From contig NZ_JBJURJ010000027.1 in NCBI RefSeq assembly GCF_046098205.1, forward strand, positions 1 to 64,000: a stretch of DNA of 64,000 nt, read 5' to 3'. Origin of the DNA: Paenibacillus_AR mesotrionivorans (lineage in GTDB: Bacteria; Bacillota; Bacilli; Paenibacillales; NBRC-103111). A program made the translations under genes and the position numbers. Every line of letters starts with the position of its first letter. The first letter of the stretch is position 1. Below are positions 33,981-41,950 of this stretch, one piece after another. Under the pieces are notes generated by a model. That model was given only the letters and a program-made list of their open reading frames with translations, made no database searches and had not been told where the DNA came from.

Positions 33981-35243
33981 ATGCTTGCTGCAGTGGAACA
34001 GATCAACTATCTGACCGTGCTGCTGTTCGGTGTGGTGTTATCCGTTGCTTTCTCCGGTGTTGATCACAACAAAAAAAACCGGATCGCGGTTCTGCTCCTC
34101 TTCCTCCTGCTTACGCTCATTCAGGCGGTTTTTTATCATACATGGGGACTGGAGCGGACAAAAGAGCTTTATCCGCTCATTACCCATCTGCCGCTGATTA
34201 TGGCTCTGGCTGTCTATTTCAAGAAACCCTGGGTGCTGTCTGCCGTTTCCGTGTTATCCGCCTATCTCTGCTGCCAGGCCCGGCGCTGTTTCGGAACAAT
34301 AACGCTTTTACTCTTTCATGATATGACCGTAAATTATGCGGTACAAATCGCGATGACGCTCCCTCTCCTGATCATTCTGATCCGTTATGTTGCCCCACAG
34401 ATGCGGAAGCTAATGTGCAACCCCCACCGTTCCGTGCTTTTTTTTGCCGTAGTGCCGACCGCTTATTATCTGTTTGATTATATTACGACCGTATACACCG
34501 ATATCCTGCATAACGAAATCTTCGTTACGGTAGAGTTTATGCCCTCCGTTATGGCCGTTTGTTATTATTTGTTTGTGGTGATACATACCAACGAAATGCA
34601 AAACCGGCACGAGCTTGAGAAGGAGCGCCAGATTCTCTCCGTTTTGGCCAATCAAGGACTGATGGAGCTGGAGAGTCTGCGCCGCTCACAGCTGCAGGCT
34701 GCCGTCTATCATCATGATCTGCGCCATCACCTCCAATTTGTGGATGCTTGTCTCCAGAACGGCAAGCTGGAGGAGGCCCGCGCTTACATTGAGGAAGCCA
34801 GCAGTGAGATTGAACGGAATTCCATCATCCGGTACTGTGAGAATGAAACCGTCAATCTGATCCTATCCTCCTACGCGACAAAGGCAAAAAAAGCCAATAT
34901 CAAGCTAATCTGCAAAGCGGACCTGGCCCCGGATATCGGCGTTCACGCAACGGACCTGTGTGTCATTTTGGCCAATGGGCTGGAGAATGCCCTGCGCGCC
35001 TGCGAGCAGGTAAACGGAGAACGGTTTGTTTCACTGGTTGCCCACCGGCAGATGTCCAGAGTCTTCCTGCAGATTCAGAACTCCTATAACGGACAGATTC
35101 TTTTTGCAAACGGACTCCCGGTCAGACCGGAAATCGAGCAAGGTTTTGGCGTCAAAAGTATGGTAATGACCATCGAGAAGCTGGGCGGACTCTGCGATTT
35201 CTTCGCCGAAAACGGAGTGTTCACCATGCGGGCTTCTATGTAG
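33981..35243 (+). CDS. GHKL sensor histidine kinase (AgrC-like), system 1
   Basis: The 420-residue kinase has about six N-terminal membrane helices (residues 1-195), a coiled stretch, and a cytoplasmic kinase core. The H-box reads VYHHDLRHHLQFVDA, the N-box ILANGLENALRAC, and the G-box region GFGVKSM. No periplasmic domain or obvious ligand-binding part is visible. It is encoded directly after its regulator, with no gap. No small peptide gene of the AgrD type is evident nearby. Confidence 0.85.
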   Translation: MLAAVEQINYLTVLLFGVVLSVAFSGVDHNKKNRIAVLLLFLLLTLIQAVFYHTWGLERTKELYPLITHLPLIMALAVYFKKPWVLSAVSVLSAYLCCQARRCFGTITLLLFHDMTVNYAVQIAMTLPLLIILIRYVAPQMRKLMCNPHRSVLFFAVVPTAYYLFDYITTVYTDILHNEIFVTVEFMPSVMAVCYYLFVVIHTNEMQNRHELEKERQILSVLANQGLMELESLRRSQLQAAVYHHDLRHHLQFVDACLQNGKLEEARAYIEEASSEIERNSIIRYCENETVNLILSSYATKAKKANIKLICKADLAPDIGVHATDLCVILANGLENALRACEQVNGERFVSLVAHRQMSRVFLQIQNSYNGQILFANGLPVRPEIEQGFGVKSMVMTIEKLGGLCDFFAENGVFTMRASM

Positions 35244-35341
35244 GCAGTGATCACAAACAAAGCACATGTATCCACGATTAGGATGGTGTGAGGTTGGACA
35301 AACAATCGGTTTATGAAACCAACAGCCGAACCGTTAAGCCT

Positions 35342-35372
35342 TTGACTCTGCCTTTGGGGAAGCTATTATAAT
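35342..35372 (+). promoter_or_regulatory. MerR-type promoter with 19-bp spacer
   Basis: TTGACT at 35342-35347 and TATAAT at 35367-35372 are separated by 19 bases, the elongated spacer that MerR-family activators require. The site lies 38 bases before the MerR start codon at 35410, consistent with autoregulation. Confidence 0.75.
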
Positions 35373-35409
35373 GATGGCATATCGCCAAGGTTAGGGAGGA
35401 GATTGGATC

Positions 35410-36366
35410 ATGGACAGTTTCTTGAAAATCCGGGAGGTTTCCGCTAAATACGATATTACGTCCCGGACTCTCCGTTATTATGAGGACATGGGCCTTATCA
35501 GCAGCGTACGAAGTGACGAGTATGCGTACAGAATGTATGACGAAGCCGCCATGAAAAGGCTGGAGCAAATTCTTATCCTGCGCAAGCTCAATATCAGCAT
35601 ACGGGATATCCAGTCCATTTTCAGCGCGTCCGGCTCAAGTGTAGTGTTGGAGGTCCTCAGTAAGAAGGTGGAGCATATAGACGATGAGGTGGCGCTATTA
35701 CACGAACTAAAGGAGATTGTACTGGCATTTATCCATCAAATCGAACAAATGGACTTCAGCTCCGATTCGGATGTGCGGTTGATTTACGATAAAGCGAAGG
35801 ATATCGAATCCCGGTTAACCCACGTGGACTATATCGGCAAACCGTCGAACATGAACCGGCTCCTGGAAGTGACAGAACTGCTGGAGAAAAAGCCGGACGT
35901 AAGATTGGTGGCTTTACCTGCGTGCAGAATGGTCACCTCCGGAGTGAAGACGGGAGAAAACCACGAGAGGTTCGAAGCCATGTGGACGAGTCTAGACGAC
36001 AAACGCATTGACCGGTTTTATCCCAGGGATTTCATGTTCCATGATCAAGAAAGCGGCAGTCCGGTTTGGTATTACGCCATTGAGGATTGGGTGACTGAAG
36101 CGGATACGGAGGGTTTTGCAATCATCGGATTCGAAGGTGGGCTTTATGCCACCTCGATTGTGCATGACTTCGACGTCAATGAAGTGATGAAGGTGTACAA
36201 TGGCATCAAGGAATGGCTCGCCCAACATGATAACTTGACTTACGATGAACGGCCCGGGCATCCGGTTATGTTTCATGTAACCAGACCCGATACTTACGGG
36301 CTCTTAGGCTACAGACAGGTGGAATATTTTTTCCCGGTAAAGCCCATTTACTGTTCGCTTGAATAG
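35410..36366 (+). CDS. MerR-family regulator with GyrI-like effector domain
   Basis: The 318-residue protein has an N-terminal MerR HTH (FLKIREVSAKYDITSRTLRYYEDMGLI) and a dimerisation helix. A C-terminal effector-binding domain of the BmrR/GyrI type spans about 155-318 (ends VEYFFPVKPI). The layout is that of multidrug-sensing activators such as BmrR and TipA-like proteins. The promoter upstream has the 19-bp spacer. GGGAGGAGA precedes the ATG. No transporter lies directly downstream, so the regulon is elsewhere or limited to its own gene. Confidence 0.86.
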   Translation: MDSFLKIREVSAKYDITSRTLRYYEDMGLISSVRSDEYAYRMYDEAAMKRLEQILILRKLNISIRDIQSIFSASGSSVVLEVLSKKVEHIDDEVALLHELKEIVLAFIHQIEQMDFSSDSDVRLIYDKAKDIESRLTHVDYIGKPSNMNRLLEVTELLEKKPDVRLVALPACRMVTSGVKTGENHERFEAMWTSLDDKRIDRFYPRDFMFHDQESGSPVWYYAIEDWVTEADTEGFAIIGFEGGLYATSIVHDFDVNEVMKVYNGIKEWLAQHDNLTYDERPGHPVMFHVTRPDTYGLLGYRQVEYFFPVKPIYCSLE

Positions 36367-36378
36367 CCGGTGATCACA

Positions 36379-36408
36379 CAAAAACGCCCTCCCGTTCAAG
36401 GGGGGGCT
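36379..36408. terminator. Terminator between the MerR and hxlR genes
   Basis: GCCCTCCC and GGGGGGGC arms around GTTCA form a strong stem with an A-run on its left. It ends the minus-strand hxlR transcript and may also stop the plus-strand MerR gene. Confidence 0.7.
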
Positions 36409-36417
36409 ATAATTCTA

Positions 36418-36780
36418 CTACTCTTCTATTTTCCAGATTACATTTTCTCCGTAATTCTTGCCCCAATCGTACATCGCCCGCAATAAGGGCATCAAGCTTT
36501 GACCATATTCCGAGAGGGAATATTCCACCCGCGGCGGCACCTCGGCATATATCTTGCGCTGGATCAGCTGGTCTTCCTCCAGCTCACGCAGCTGGTTGGT
36601 CAATATTTTTTGGGTTACGTGGGGGATCAGACGCTTCAGCTCGCTGAACCGTTTGGTGCCTTCCAGCCCAAGATGCCATAATATGATGAGCTTCCATTTG
36701 CCGCCTATTACAGCAAGAGTCAACTCCTTCTCGCAGTTGATTTCCTTCAAATTGATGCGTTCCTTCACCTCGGCGGCCAT
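36418..36780 (-). CDS. hxlR: HxlR-family transcriptional regulator
   Basis: The 120-residue protein is a typical HxlR winged helix (INCEKELTLAVIGGKWKLIILWHL at residues 14-37; ELKRLIPHVTQKILTNQLRELEEDQLI). The N-terminal Cys in the INCEKE motif near residue 16 is conserved in the redox- or aldehyde-sensing members. It lies downstream of hxlA and hxlB on the same strand, behind a terminator, whereas in Bacillus subtilis hxlR is divergent from hxlAB. The context makes HxlR itself the most likely identity. GGGAGAC precedes its ATG. Confidence 0.8.
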   Translation of the reverse strand: MAAEVKERINLKEINCEKELTLAVIGGKWKLIILWHLGLEGTKRFSELKRLIPHVTQKILTNQLRELEEDQLIQRKIYAEVPPRVEYSLSEYGQSLMPLLRAMYDWGKNYGENVIWKIEE

Positions 36781-36887
36781 GAACCAGGTCTCCCCTCATC
36801 ATTTTTTTCGGACGAATCTAGGATATCTCTTCATACTACACTACAGCAGGCCGCAGATGCAAAAAGGATCTATCAACCATATATGTA

Positions 36888-36926
36888 CAAAAAGACCGGA
36901 ATCCTGATGAATCAGAATCCCGGTCC
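36888..36926 (-). terminator. Terminator of the hxlAB operon
   Basis: GACCGGAATCCTGAT and ATCAGAATCCCGGTC arms flank a short loop with an A-run to the left (T on the minus strand). It lies between hxlB and hxlR. Confidence 0.75.
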
Positions 36927-36935
36927 TCGCTTCGC

Positions 36936-37499
36936 TTATTCCAGGTTGGCATGTCTGCTGAACATGTCCGAACCGGAGACGCCTTTCTTATCCATCAACA
37001 GTAACACCAGGGTGTCCAGCCCCAATAAGAGACCTTGCTCGAACAGCGAACCCATAGGCTGGATGGTAAACGCTGCGCGGGAAGAAGCGGTATCCTCCTT
37101 CACCGATGCCGGGATTCGAACGGTAACACCCGCCAATTGCCCGATGGAGGATTGGGGCTTAATTGTAACCAGCCCAATCCTTGCTCCTACGCTTGCAGCT
37201 TTTTTGGCCATCAGCAGCAAACTTCCCGTTTCACCCGACCCCGAGCACAGCAGCAGCATATCCTTCGGGCCAATTCCCGGAGTAACCGTCTCCCCCGCCG
37301 TATAGGCGTGCAATCCCATTTGCATCAGCCGCATAGTAAATGCCTTGCCCATCAAACCGGAACGGCCTGCCCCGGCAACGAATATTTTCTCGGACTGGAG
37401 AATCTGTTCAGCCATAGCCTGCATGTCCACGTTGTCGAGTTGGCTGAGTGTCAGCTCCAGCTCCTTCAAGATATGTGCTGCATATTGTCTGCCTCTCAT
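36936..37499 (-). CDS. hxlB: 6-phospho-3-hexuloisomerase
   Basis: The 187-residue SIS-domain enzyme converts D-arabino-3-hexulose 6-phosphate to fructose 6-phosphate in the ribulose monophosphate pathway. The motifs are FVAGAGRSGLMGKAF (near residue 40) and LLCSGSGETGSLL (near residue 85), the sugar-phosphate-binding loop. The C-terminus LLMDKKGVSGSDMFSRHANLE is characteristic of HxlB. It lies 5 bases downstream of hxlA and is followed by a terminator. It serves formaldehyde fixation and detoxification. Confidence 0.93.
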   Translation of the reverse strand: MRGRQYAAHILKELELTLSQLDNVDMQAMAEQILQSEKIFVAGAGRSGLMGKAFTMRLMQMGLHAYTAGETVTPGIGPKDMLLLCSGSGETGSLLLMAKKAASVGARIGLVTIKPQSSIGQLAGVTVRIPASVKEDTASSRAAFTIQPMGSLFEQGLLLGLDTLVLLLMDKKGVSGSDMFSRHANLE

Positions 37500-37504
37500 G
37501 CCGC

Positions 37505-38137
37505 TTACCCTTGTTTGATCAGCCGCTGAATTTCGGAAGCGACTGCAGCCTTATCCGCCGCTCCGGTAATTCCGCCGCCCACAATAACCAGATCCGGGTT
37601 GGCCTTGATCACCTCAGACAGGGTCTCCAGCTTGATGCCGCCGGCAATGGCTGTTTTCGCATGGGTCACCGCCCGTTTGATGGTTTGCAGATCCTCGAAT
37701 GGGTTTTCTCCGGCAGCCTGCTGGTCATATCCCGTGTGAACACAAATATAATCCACGCCCAGCGCATCCACCTCACGTGCACGCTTCTCCAGATCCGCCA
37801 CGTTTATCATATCCACCAAAATTTTCTTATTTTGCTTCTTGGCTTCCTCAACAGCACCTTTGATGGTCATATCATTGGCAGCACCCAGGACTGTGACCAG
37901 ATCCGCTCCCGCCTCAGCCGCCTTCATGATTTCATAGCCGCCTGCATCCATGATTTTCAGATCAGCCAGCACCTCCAGATGCGGGAAGGCTTCTTTCATT
38001 GCTTTTACCGCATGAAGACCTTCGTTAATTACAATAGGTGTGCCGATTTCCACGATGTCCACATAGGGTTCCACCTCTTTTACGAGAGTGATTCCGTCCG
38101 GGATATTAACCAGATCCAATGCCAGCTGCAATTTCAT
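37505..38137 (-). CDS. hxlA: 3-hexulose-6-phosphate synthase
   Basis: The 210-residue TIM-barrel enzyme condenses formaldehyde with ribulose 5-phosphate. The family features are present: MKLQLALDLV at the start, EIGTPIVINEGL (residue 31), ADLKIMDAGGYE (residue 58, metal site region), and AGGIKLET plus VGGGITGA near the C-terminus, which hold the phosphate. AAGGAGAC precedes the ATG. It is the first gene of hxlAB. Upstream there is a TACAAT -10 element and the palindrome CACTT-TGA-AGTG (38229-38241), a possible HxlR site. Confidence 0.94.
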   Translation of the reverse strand: MKLQLALDLVNIPDGITLVKEVEPYVDIVEIGTPIVINEGLHAVKAMKEAFPHLEVLADLKIMDAGGYEIMKAAEAGADLVTVLGAANDMTIKGAVEEAKKQNKKILVDMINVADLEKRAREVDALGVDYICVHTGYDQQAAGENPFEDLQTIKRAVTHAKTAIAGGIKLETLSEVIKANPDLVIVGGGITGAADKAAVASEIQRLIKQG

Positions 38138-38279
38138 ATGAGTAGTCTCCTTTGTTGTTGGATTGTGAAGGGAATAGCCCGCTTTACTCCATTATTGTAG
38201 AGTCGAACCTTCCGGTGGGGAAGTACGCACTTTGAAGTGGTGTAGTTACGTGGACGAAACTATTGGGTATTTCCTGCAC

Positions 38280-38307
38280 AAAAAAACCTCCCTTTAGGGG
38301 AGGCGCA
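38280..38307 (-). terminator. Terminator of the DUF3231 gene
   Basis: CCTCCC-TTTA-GGGGAGG is a strong stem with a seven-base A-run on its left (T on the minus strand). It follows the gene ending at 38329. Confidence 0.8.
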
Positions 38308-38328
38308 GATTATTATCTAAGGTTTTAC

Positions 38329-39327
38329 CTACTCCATCAAACGGTCCCGGTCCTCGGCCATGGGAGGTTTTTCGAACCAGCCTTTTTCCAGCATGAGCTC
38401 CGCTCCATCCTCTGAATATAACAATTGCTCGCCGATAAGCTTTAGGTATTGGGCAGATAGATCCCTTCTCATACACACGGCCTGTCCCGCCCCATAAAAA
38501 CCGACGGCCGCCGACGATAAAAAAGCGGTGTGAAACATAATGAGCTTATCCGAAAATGGGGATGTCGTCGAATTGGTAACCATGGATTCCCAGGAAATCG
38601 GGAAATTCAGGTTACTCTCCATGAAAAAATTGTTGAATGCCTCTGTCACTTTGGTGGAGAGCTCCAAGCCTCTTTGCAAATACATTCTCAGCTTCTTATC
38701 ATGGGCGACCTGGGCGAATGCCATGGATATGGCTTTGCTCAAATAAGTCTTGTTCATGTTAAAGGTGATATTGCTGATTTCTATGGCTGTTAAGGGTCTG
38801 CGCTTTCCAAGCCAGCCTGTCATGAAGGTTTTCTCCGCCAATTCGGGGAATTCCGGAGAGTAGATGTATGGAGGCCGTGTATACAGTCCCTTAGCGAGAG
38901 CCAAATCCATAATGGCATTATATAATGCAATCGTTTCATTCAGACAATCAGTATAATACCGGCGCATATCCGCCCGGCAGGATACCTGGAGAGAAACGGC
39001 ATAGCCGGTCATTCCGTGGTACGACATGATGAGCATATAGTTTAGAAAAAAACTGTCCAAAAATAACCGCGGCGCTTTAATATTGACATCCTGCTCCGTA
39101 AAACCTATTGGAATGGGAAATTTTTCAGTGGTCAGAATTTGTTTTATGCTCAGTACATGGCTTTCGGATAAGCCCAGAGCGATTTTATATATCTCTTTGA
39201 TTTCTTGATCAAGAATGATCTCCAATGCATATTTACTGAAGCAGATCGACATGGAATCATTCATAAATTGAGCCCACAATGCGGCAATCTCTGTTGAGGT
39301 TAGGATGGTGTTCAAATCATGATCCAT
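38329..39327 (-). CDS. DUF3231-family protein (possibly spore-associated)
   Basis: The 332-residue protein consists of two related helical bundles of about 160 residues each: LTSTEIAALWAQFMNDSMSI near the start and LTAIEISNITFNMNKTYLSK in the second half. The family marks are F/Y-N-E/D-T and the hydrophobic phrases MIFMSYHGMTGYAVSL-like and MFHTAFLSSAAVGFYG. DUF3231 proteins are common in spore-formers and are often associated with spore coats, though their role is unproven. The ATG at 39327 has GGAGG upstream. It is monocistronic. Confidence 0.8.
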   Translation of the reverse strand: MDHDLNTILTSTEIAALWAQFMNDSMSICFSKYALEIILDQEIKEIYKIALGLSESHVLSIKQILTTEKFPIPIGFTEQDVNIKAPRLFLDSFFLNYMLIMSYHGMTGYAVSLQVSCRADMRRYYTDCLNETIALYNAIMDLALAKGLYTRPPYIYSPEFPELAEKTFMTGWLGKRRPLTAIEISNITFNMNKTYLSKAISMAFAQVAHDKKLRMYLQRGLELSTKVTEAFNNFFMESNLNFPISWESMVTNSTTSPFSDKLIMFHTAFLSSAAVGFYGAGQAVCMRRDLSAQYLKLIGEQLLYSEDGAELMLEKGWFEKPPMAEDRDRLME

Positions 39328-39495
39328 TTCGGAAAAGACCTCCATTGTCCGGGCAATTTAGTCTGCCTCACAATTCCCACTCACGGCATTCTACAACATT
39401 AAGATGGTTCCGTTATAGCTAAATTATTCATAAAATTGGAAAACCACACTTAACATTTTGAACAAGGCGTACAGGGGTACGGTACATTTCTCCGC

Positions 39496-39530
39496 AAGAA
39501 ACCCGGCTGCTCAAGGCAACCGGGTTGGGA
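39496..39530 (-). terminator. Terminator of the DUF4256 gene
   Basis: On the minus strand, AACCCGGTTGCC and GCAGCCGGGTT form a stem with one mismatch, followed by TTCTTG. It lies just after the stop of the gene ending at 39555. Confidence 0.65.
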
Positions 39531-39554
39531 TGGGACTATTGGATCCACGCAAAT

Positions 39555-40121
39555 TTATATCCGCAGCGAGCCACGGAAGCCTCTGGCCCCATAGTAGGAG
39601 TCAGCCCCGTTATGGTAGAAGAAGACTTGTCCGTACCGGTAATCGCCGAAAAGTGCTCCGCCCAGCTTCCTCATCTCGGGAGGGGTCTTGACCCAGCTGG
39701 AGGTTTTGGCATCGAACCTGCCCAGCTTCTGCAGCTCACGGAACTGGTCTTCCGTCAGGATCTCGATCCCCATATCTGCAGCCATTCCCATAGCACTATT
39801 TTCCGGTTTGTTTTGCTTCCGGGCGTTCAGGGCTTCGTGGTCATAACACACACTTCTCCGTCCAGTGGGGCTCTCCGGCGAACAGTCCATGAAGATCAAC
39901 TCATCTGCAGCCTCATCGTACCCAACCACATCCGGTTCGCCGCCGGTCCTCTCCATTTCATGGAGTGACCAGAGCTTGCCGTCAGCCGCTTCCAGCTTAC
40001 GCTGTACATCGGCCCATTCCAGCCCTTCGTGACGGTTCAGGTTTTTCTCAAACCGGACTTTAAGGATACCTAACAGCTCTTCCTGCTGCTCAGCGGACAA
40101 CGCCTTCTTTTCATTCGTCAC
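39555..40121 (-). CDS. DUF4256-family protein
   Basis: The 188-residue protein has an N-terminal helical part (LSAEQQEELLGILKVRFEKN) and the domain LWSLHEMERTGGEPDVVGYD, then GRRSVCYDHEALNARK. A C-terminal segment DYRYGQVFFYHNGADSYYGA follows. These features match the conserved bacterial family DUF4256, which has no assigned function. AGGGATTATC precedes the ATG. It lies downstream of the membrane protein gene at 40210, in the same direction, with an 88-base gap. Confidence 0.8.
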   Translation of the reverse strand: MTNEKKALSAEQQEELLGILKVRFEKNLNRHEGLEWADVQRKLEAADGKLWSLHEMERTGGEPDVVGYDEAADELIFMDCSPESPTGRRSVCYDHEALNARKQNKPENSAMGMAADMGIEILTEDQFRELQKLGRFDAKTSSWVKTPPEMRKLGGALFGDYRYGQVFFYHNGADSYYGARGFRGSLRI

Positions 40122-40209
40122 GATAATCCCTCCGTTTGTAAGCTTCTTATATGTTCTGCATCACAGCCGAAACCATACGGATTTACACAAAAATTCCAGC
40201 CCTGCCTCA

Positions 40210-40638
40210 TCATCCTCTGCCAGACTGGGGAGGATTGCCTCTCCTTTTTATACCCATAAGAAGAAGAATCATATAAATGATAATGGCCATAGAATCCAAT
40301 AACGTACCGCCCAGCGCCGAAGCATCTAGAATGATGGTTACACCGAGAATAACCAGCAGCCGGACAAGCAGAATCGAAGCGATAACCCATGCGGCAAAAC
40401 GGACCTTGGAAGGCTCACGCACCATGGACATCATCAGGAAGGCGATGCCAAAAATCAGATTTTCTGCGGTAATAATATGCCATACATACGTAAACACGAT
40501 TCGGGTCTGGAGAGATACTGCATCCATATCCAGTTTGGGCAGCTCAACAGACTGTCCGTTCCAGGCATGGGTCACTGCGAACAGAATGGCAAGAATACCA
40601 GCGATACAATAGTACGGATTTCTAATCCTCATGGCCAT
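40210..40638 (-). CDS. Membrane protein of unknown function, coupled to a MerR gene
   Basis: The 142-residue protein has four hydrophobic segments (YCIAGILAILFAVTHAW; YVWHIITAENLIFGIAFLMM; AAWVIASILLVRLLVILGV; LLDSMAIIIYMILLLMGI). The ATG at 40638 lies inside the 3' end of the MerR gene, with GGAGGAGGG upstream, so it is translationally coupled to it. It is the presumed target of that MerR regulator. It has no transporter motif that I know. Confidence 0.75.
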   Translation of the reverse strand: MAMRIRNPYYCIAGILAILFAVTHAWNGQSVELPKLDMDAVSLQTRIVFTYVWHIITAENLIFGIAFLMMSMVREPSKVRFAAWVIASILLVRLLVILGVTIILDASALGGTLLDSMAIIIYMILLLMGIKRRGNPPQSGRG

Positions 40639-41095
40639 CACATCCCTCCTCCAATATGAGTGGTGCCTTCCCCCGGATATTCTGGTAAATATTCCGTACA
40701 GTCTCTGCCAGCCGGCGGTCGCTATCCGGATTCAGGTCCCTTAACGTTTCGGCTGTTGCTTGGAGTAATTCGCTGATGTTTTCCAGGTGCTCGATCTTCT
40801 TCCTGGTCTCCGCTTGTTTGGCGTCCAGGAAGGAAGCAAGCTCATCGCAATCAGCAGGGTCAATATGCTGCATTTTATGAAAATGAAACTTACTTTTGAT
40901 TTCCTCCAGGGTAAAATCCGCGTATTGCAAAATTTGAATGTTCATCAAATCAATCAGGTCTTTCTTAGAATAACGGCGGTAACGGTTCTCCTTACGCGAT
41001 GGCGATACAATTCCCTTCCGGTCATAATACCGGAGCGTATCCTTCGGAATCTGGAGCAAACGGGAGACCTCTTGAATCGAATAGTGTTTATCCAT
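40622..41095 (-). CDS. MerR-family regulator with autoregulated, apparently leaderless transcript
   Basis: The 157-residue protein has a MerR HTH (YSIQEVSRLLQIPKDTLRYYDRKGIV) and a C-terminal coiled dimerisation helix (DAKQAETRKKIEHLENISELLQATAETL) without a separate ligand domain. Its promoter has the MerR 19-base spacer, and the -10 hexamer ends only six bases before the ATG. There is no ribosome binding site before the ATG, so translation probably starts on a leaderless mRNA. The downstream membrane protein gene overlaps its end, and both form one operon. Confidence 0.85.
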   Translation of the reverse strand: MDKHYSIQEVSRLLQIPKDTLRYYDRKGIVSPSRKENRYRRYSKKDLIDLMNIQILQYADFTLEEIKSKFHFHKMQHIDPADCDELASFLDAKQAETRKKIEHLENISELLQATAETLRDLNPDSDRRLAETVRNIYQNIRGKAPLILEEGCDGHED

Positions 41096-41101
41096 GCATC
41101 A

Positions 41102-41132
41102 AGAATAACATTGGAGCGCACTTCAATGTCAA
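41102..41132 (-). promoter_or_regulatory. MerR operator-promoter, 19-bp spacer with dyad
   Basis: On the minus strand, TTGACA (plus 41127-41132) and TATTCT (plus 41102-41107) are separated by 19 bases. The spacer carries a near-perfect dyad: ACATTG at each end of 41108-41129, with inner GCGC. This is a textbook MerR activator site. The ATG begins at 41095, so the transcript would start at or next to the A of the start codon. Confidence 0.82.
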
Positions 41133-41149
41133 GGAACGTTTGTAAAAGT

Positions 41150-41337
41150 TTTCTAACGAATCTCACGAACCTTATTTCGCGAAAAAGTGGCCGTTTGGAA
41201 ATCTAACGAAACTGAGCCACGCTATTGCTTACACTGGAGCTCATTTCTACGTCTTTTGCCAGAATAAGGCGTCTCAGATTCATTAGAGCTGGAAGAAGAG
41301 CCAAATTGGTGAAATAGCGTGGCTGAGATTCGTTAGA
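41150..41337. repeat. Interspersed palindromic repeat, copy E (breaks the sortase gene)
   Basis: Plus-oriented units start at about 41153 (TCTAACGAATCTCACGAACC) and 41200 (TCTAACGAAACTGAGCCACGC). Inverted units end with GTCTCAGATTCATTAG and GGCTGAGATTCGTTAG. The copy abuts the truncated 3' end of the class B sortase pseudogene, so it inserted into or recombined within that gene. Confidence 0.75.
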
Positions 41338-41950
41338 AAACTCATATAGAGAAAGACTCTTTACGTTTAAGATATACCGGCTAAATCCGGCTTCAGTATC
41401 CGTCCCGTCAATCTGGTAGTATTTAAACCGTCGTTCCGATTTGGGATAAATCTCGGAGACGATGACAGCCATTATCCTGTAATCCGCCCTCTCAAACAAA
41501 GAACTGAATTGGATAACGGATGCGCCTCGTAATACGCTTTATCCTTATACTTCAACAGTTCCCCGAATATATGACCATTTTTCATACTGTGGGCATGGAT
41601 GAGCAGGACAGGAGACTGAAGAATATTACAGCGGATATCCAAGAAGGGCAGCCCATTCTGATTTTCTTTTTTGTCATAATATCCGCATTCTCGGCATACA
41701 GGCTATGGAATTCGGGAAGCATCTCTGTCCCTTGCGCCGGGATAATTCTTTTCGTACTGATCGCAACTGGAGAATTCAAATCCATGATGACGGAATACGG
41801 ATGAACGATTTGATCATCCATCATTCGCTCCAAATTTGTTATTTGCTTTTTGGACCAGTAGAAATCAAGGAAATAGCAGCTAAGATCAACCGCAGAATAT
41901 CCGAATATGAGGAGAAGGGCGGGAATAAGAATTTTGTTGGTTTTACTCAT
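41338..41950 (-). pseudogene. Class B sortase, frameshifted and truncated
   Basis: From the ATG at 41950 a membrane anchor (ILIPALLLIFGYSAVDL) leads to MLPEFHSLYAENADI, the start of the sortase B domain. After a frameshift the reading resumes in another frame as LIHAHSMKNGHIFGEL and LKYKDKAYYEAHPL, the conserved H-x-M-k-x-G-x-x-F-x-x-L-x-x-Y motif with the catalytic histidine. After another shift it reads MAVIVSEIYPKSERRFKYYQ and FSRYILNVKSLSLYE. The repeat copy E then begins, so the TLxTC cysteine and catalytic arginine are missing. The start overlaps the GGDEF stop (ATGA), showing a former operon. Confidence 0.82.

Noticed and set aside
41203..41499. Separate 98-residue gene on the minus strand
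   Set aside because: Its first half is the third frame of the sortase pseudogene and its second half is the palindromic repeat, so it is not an independent gene.
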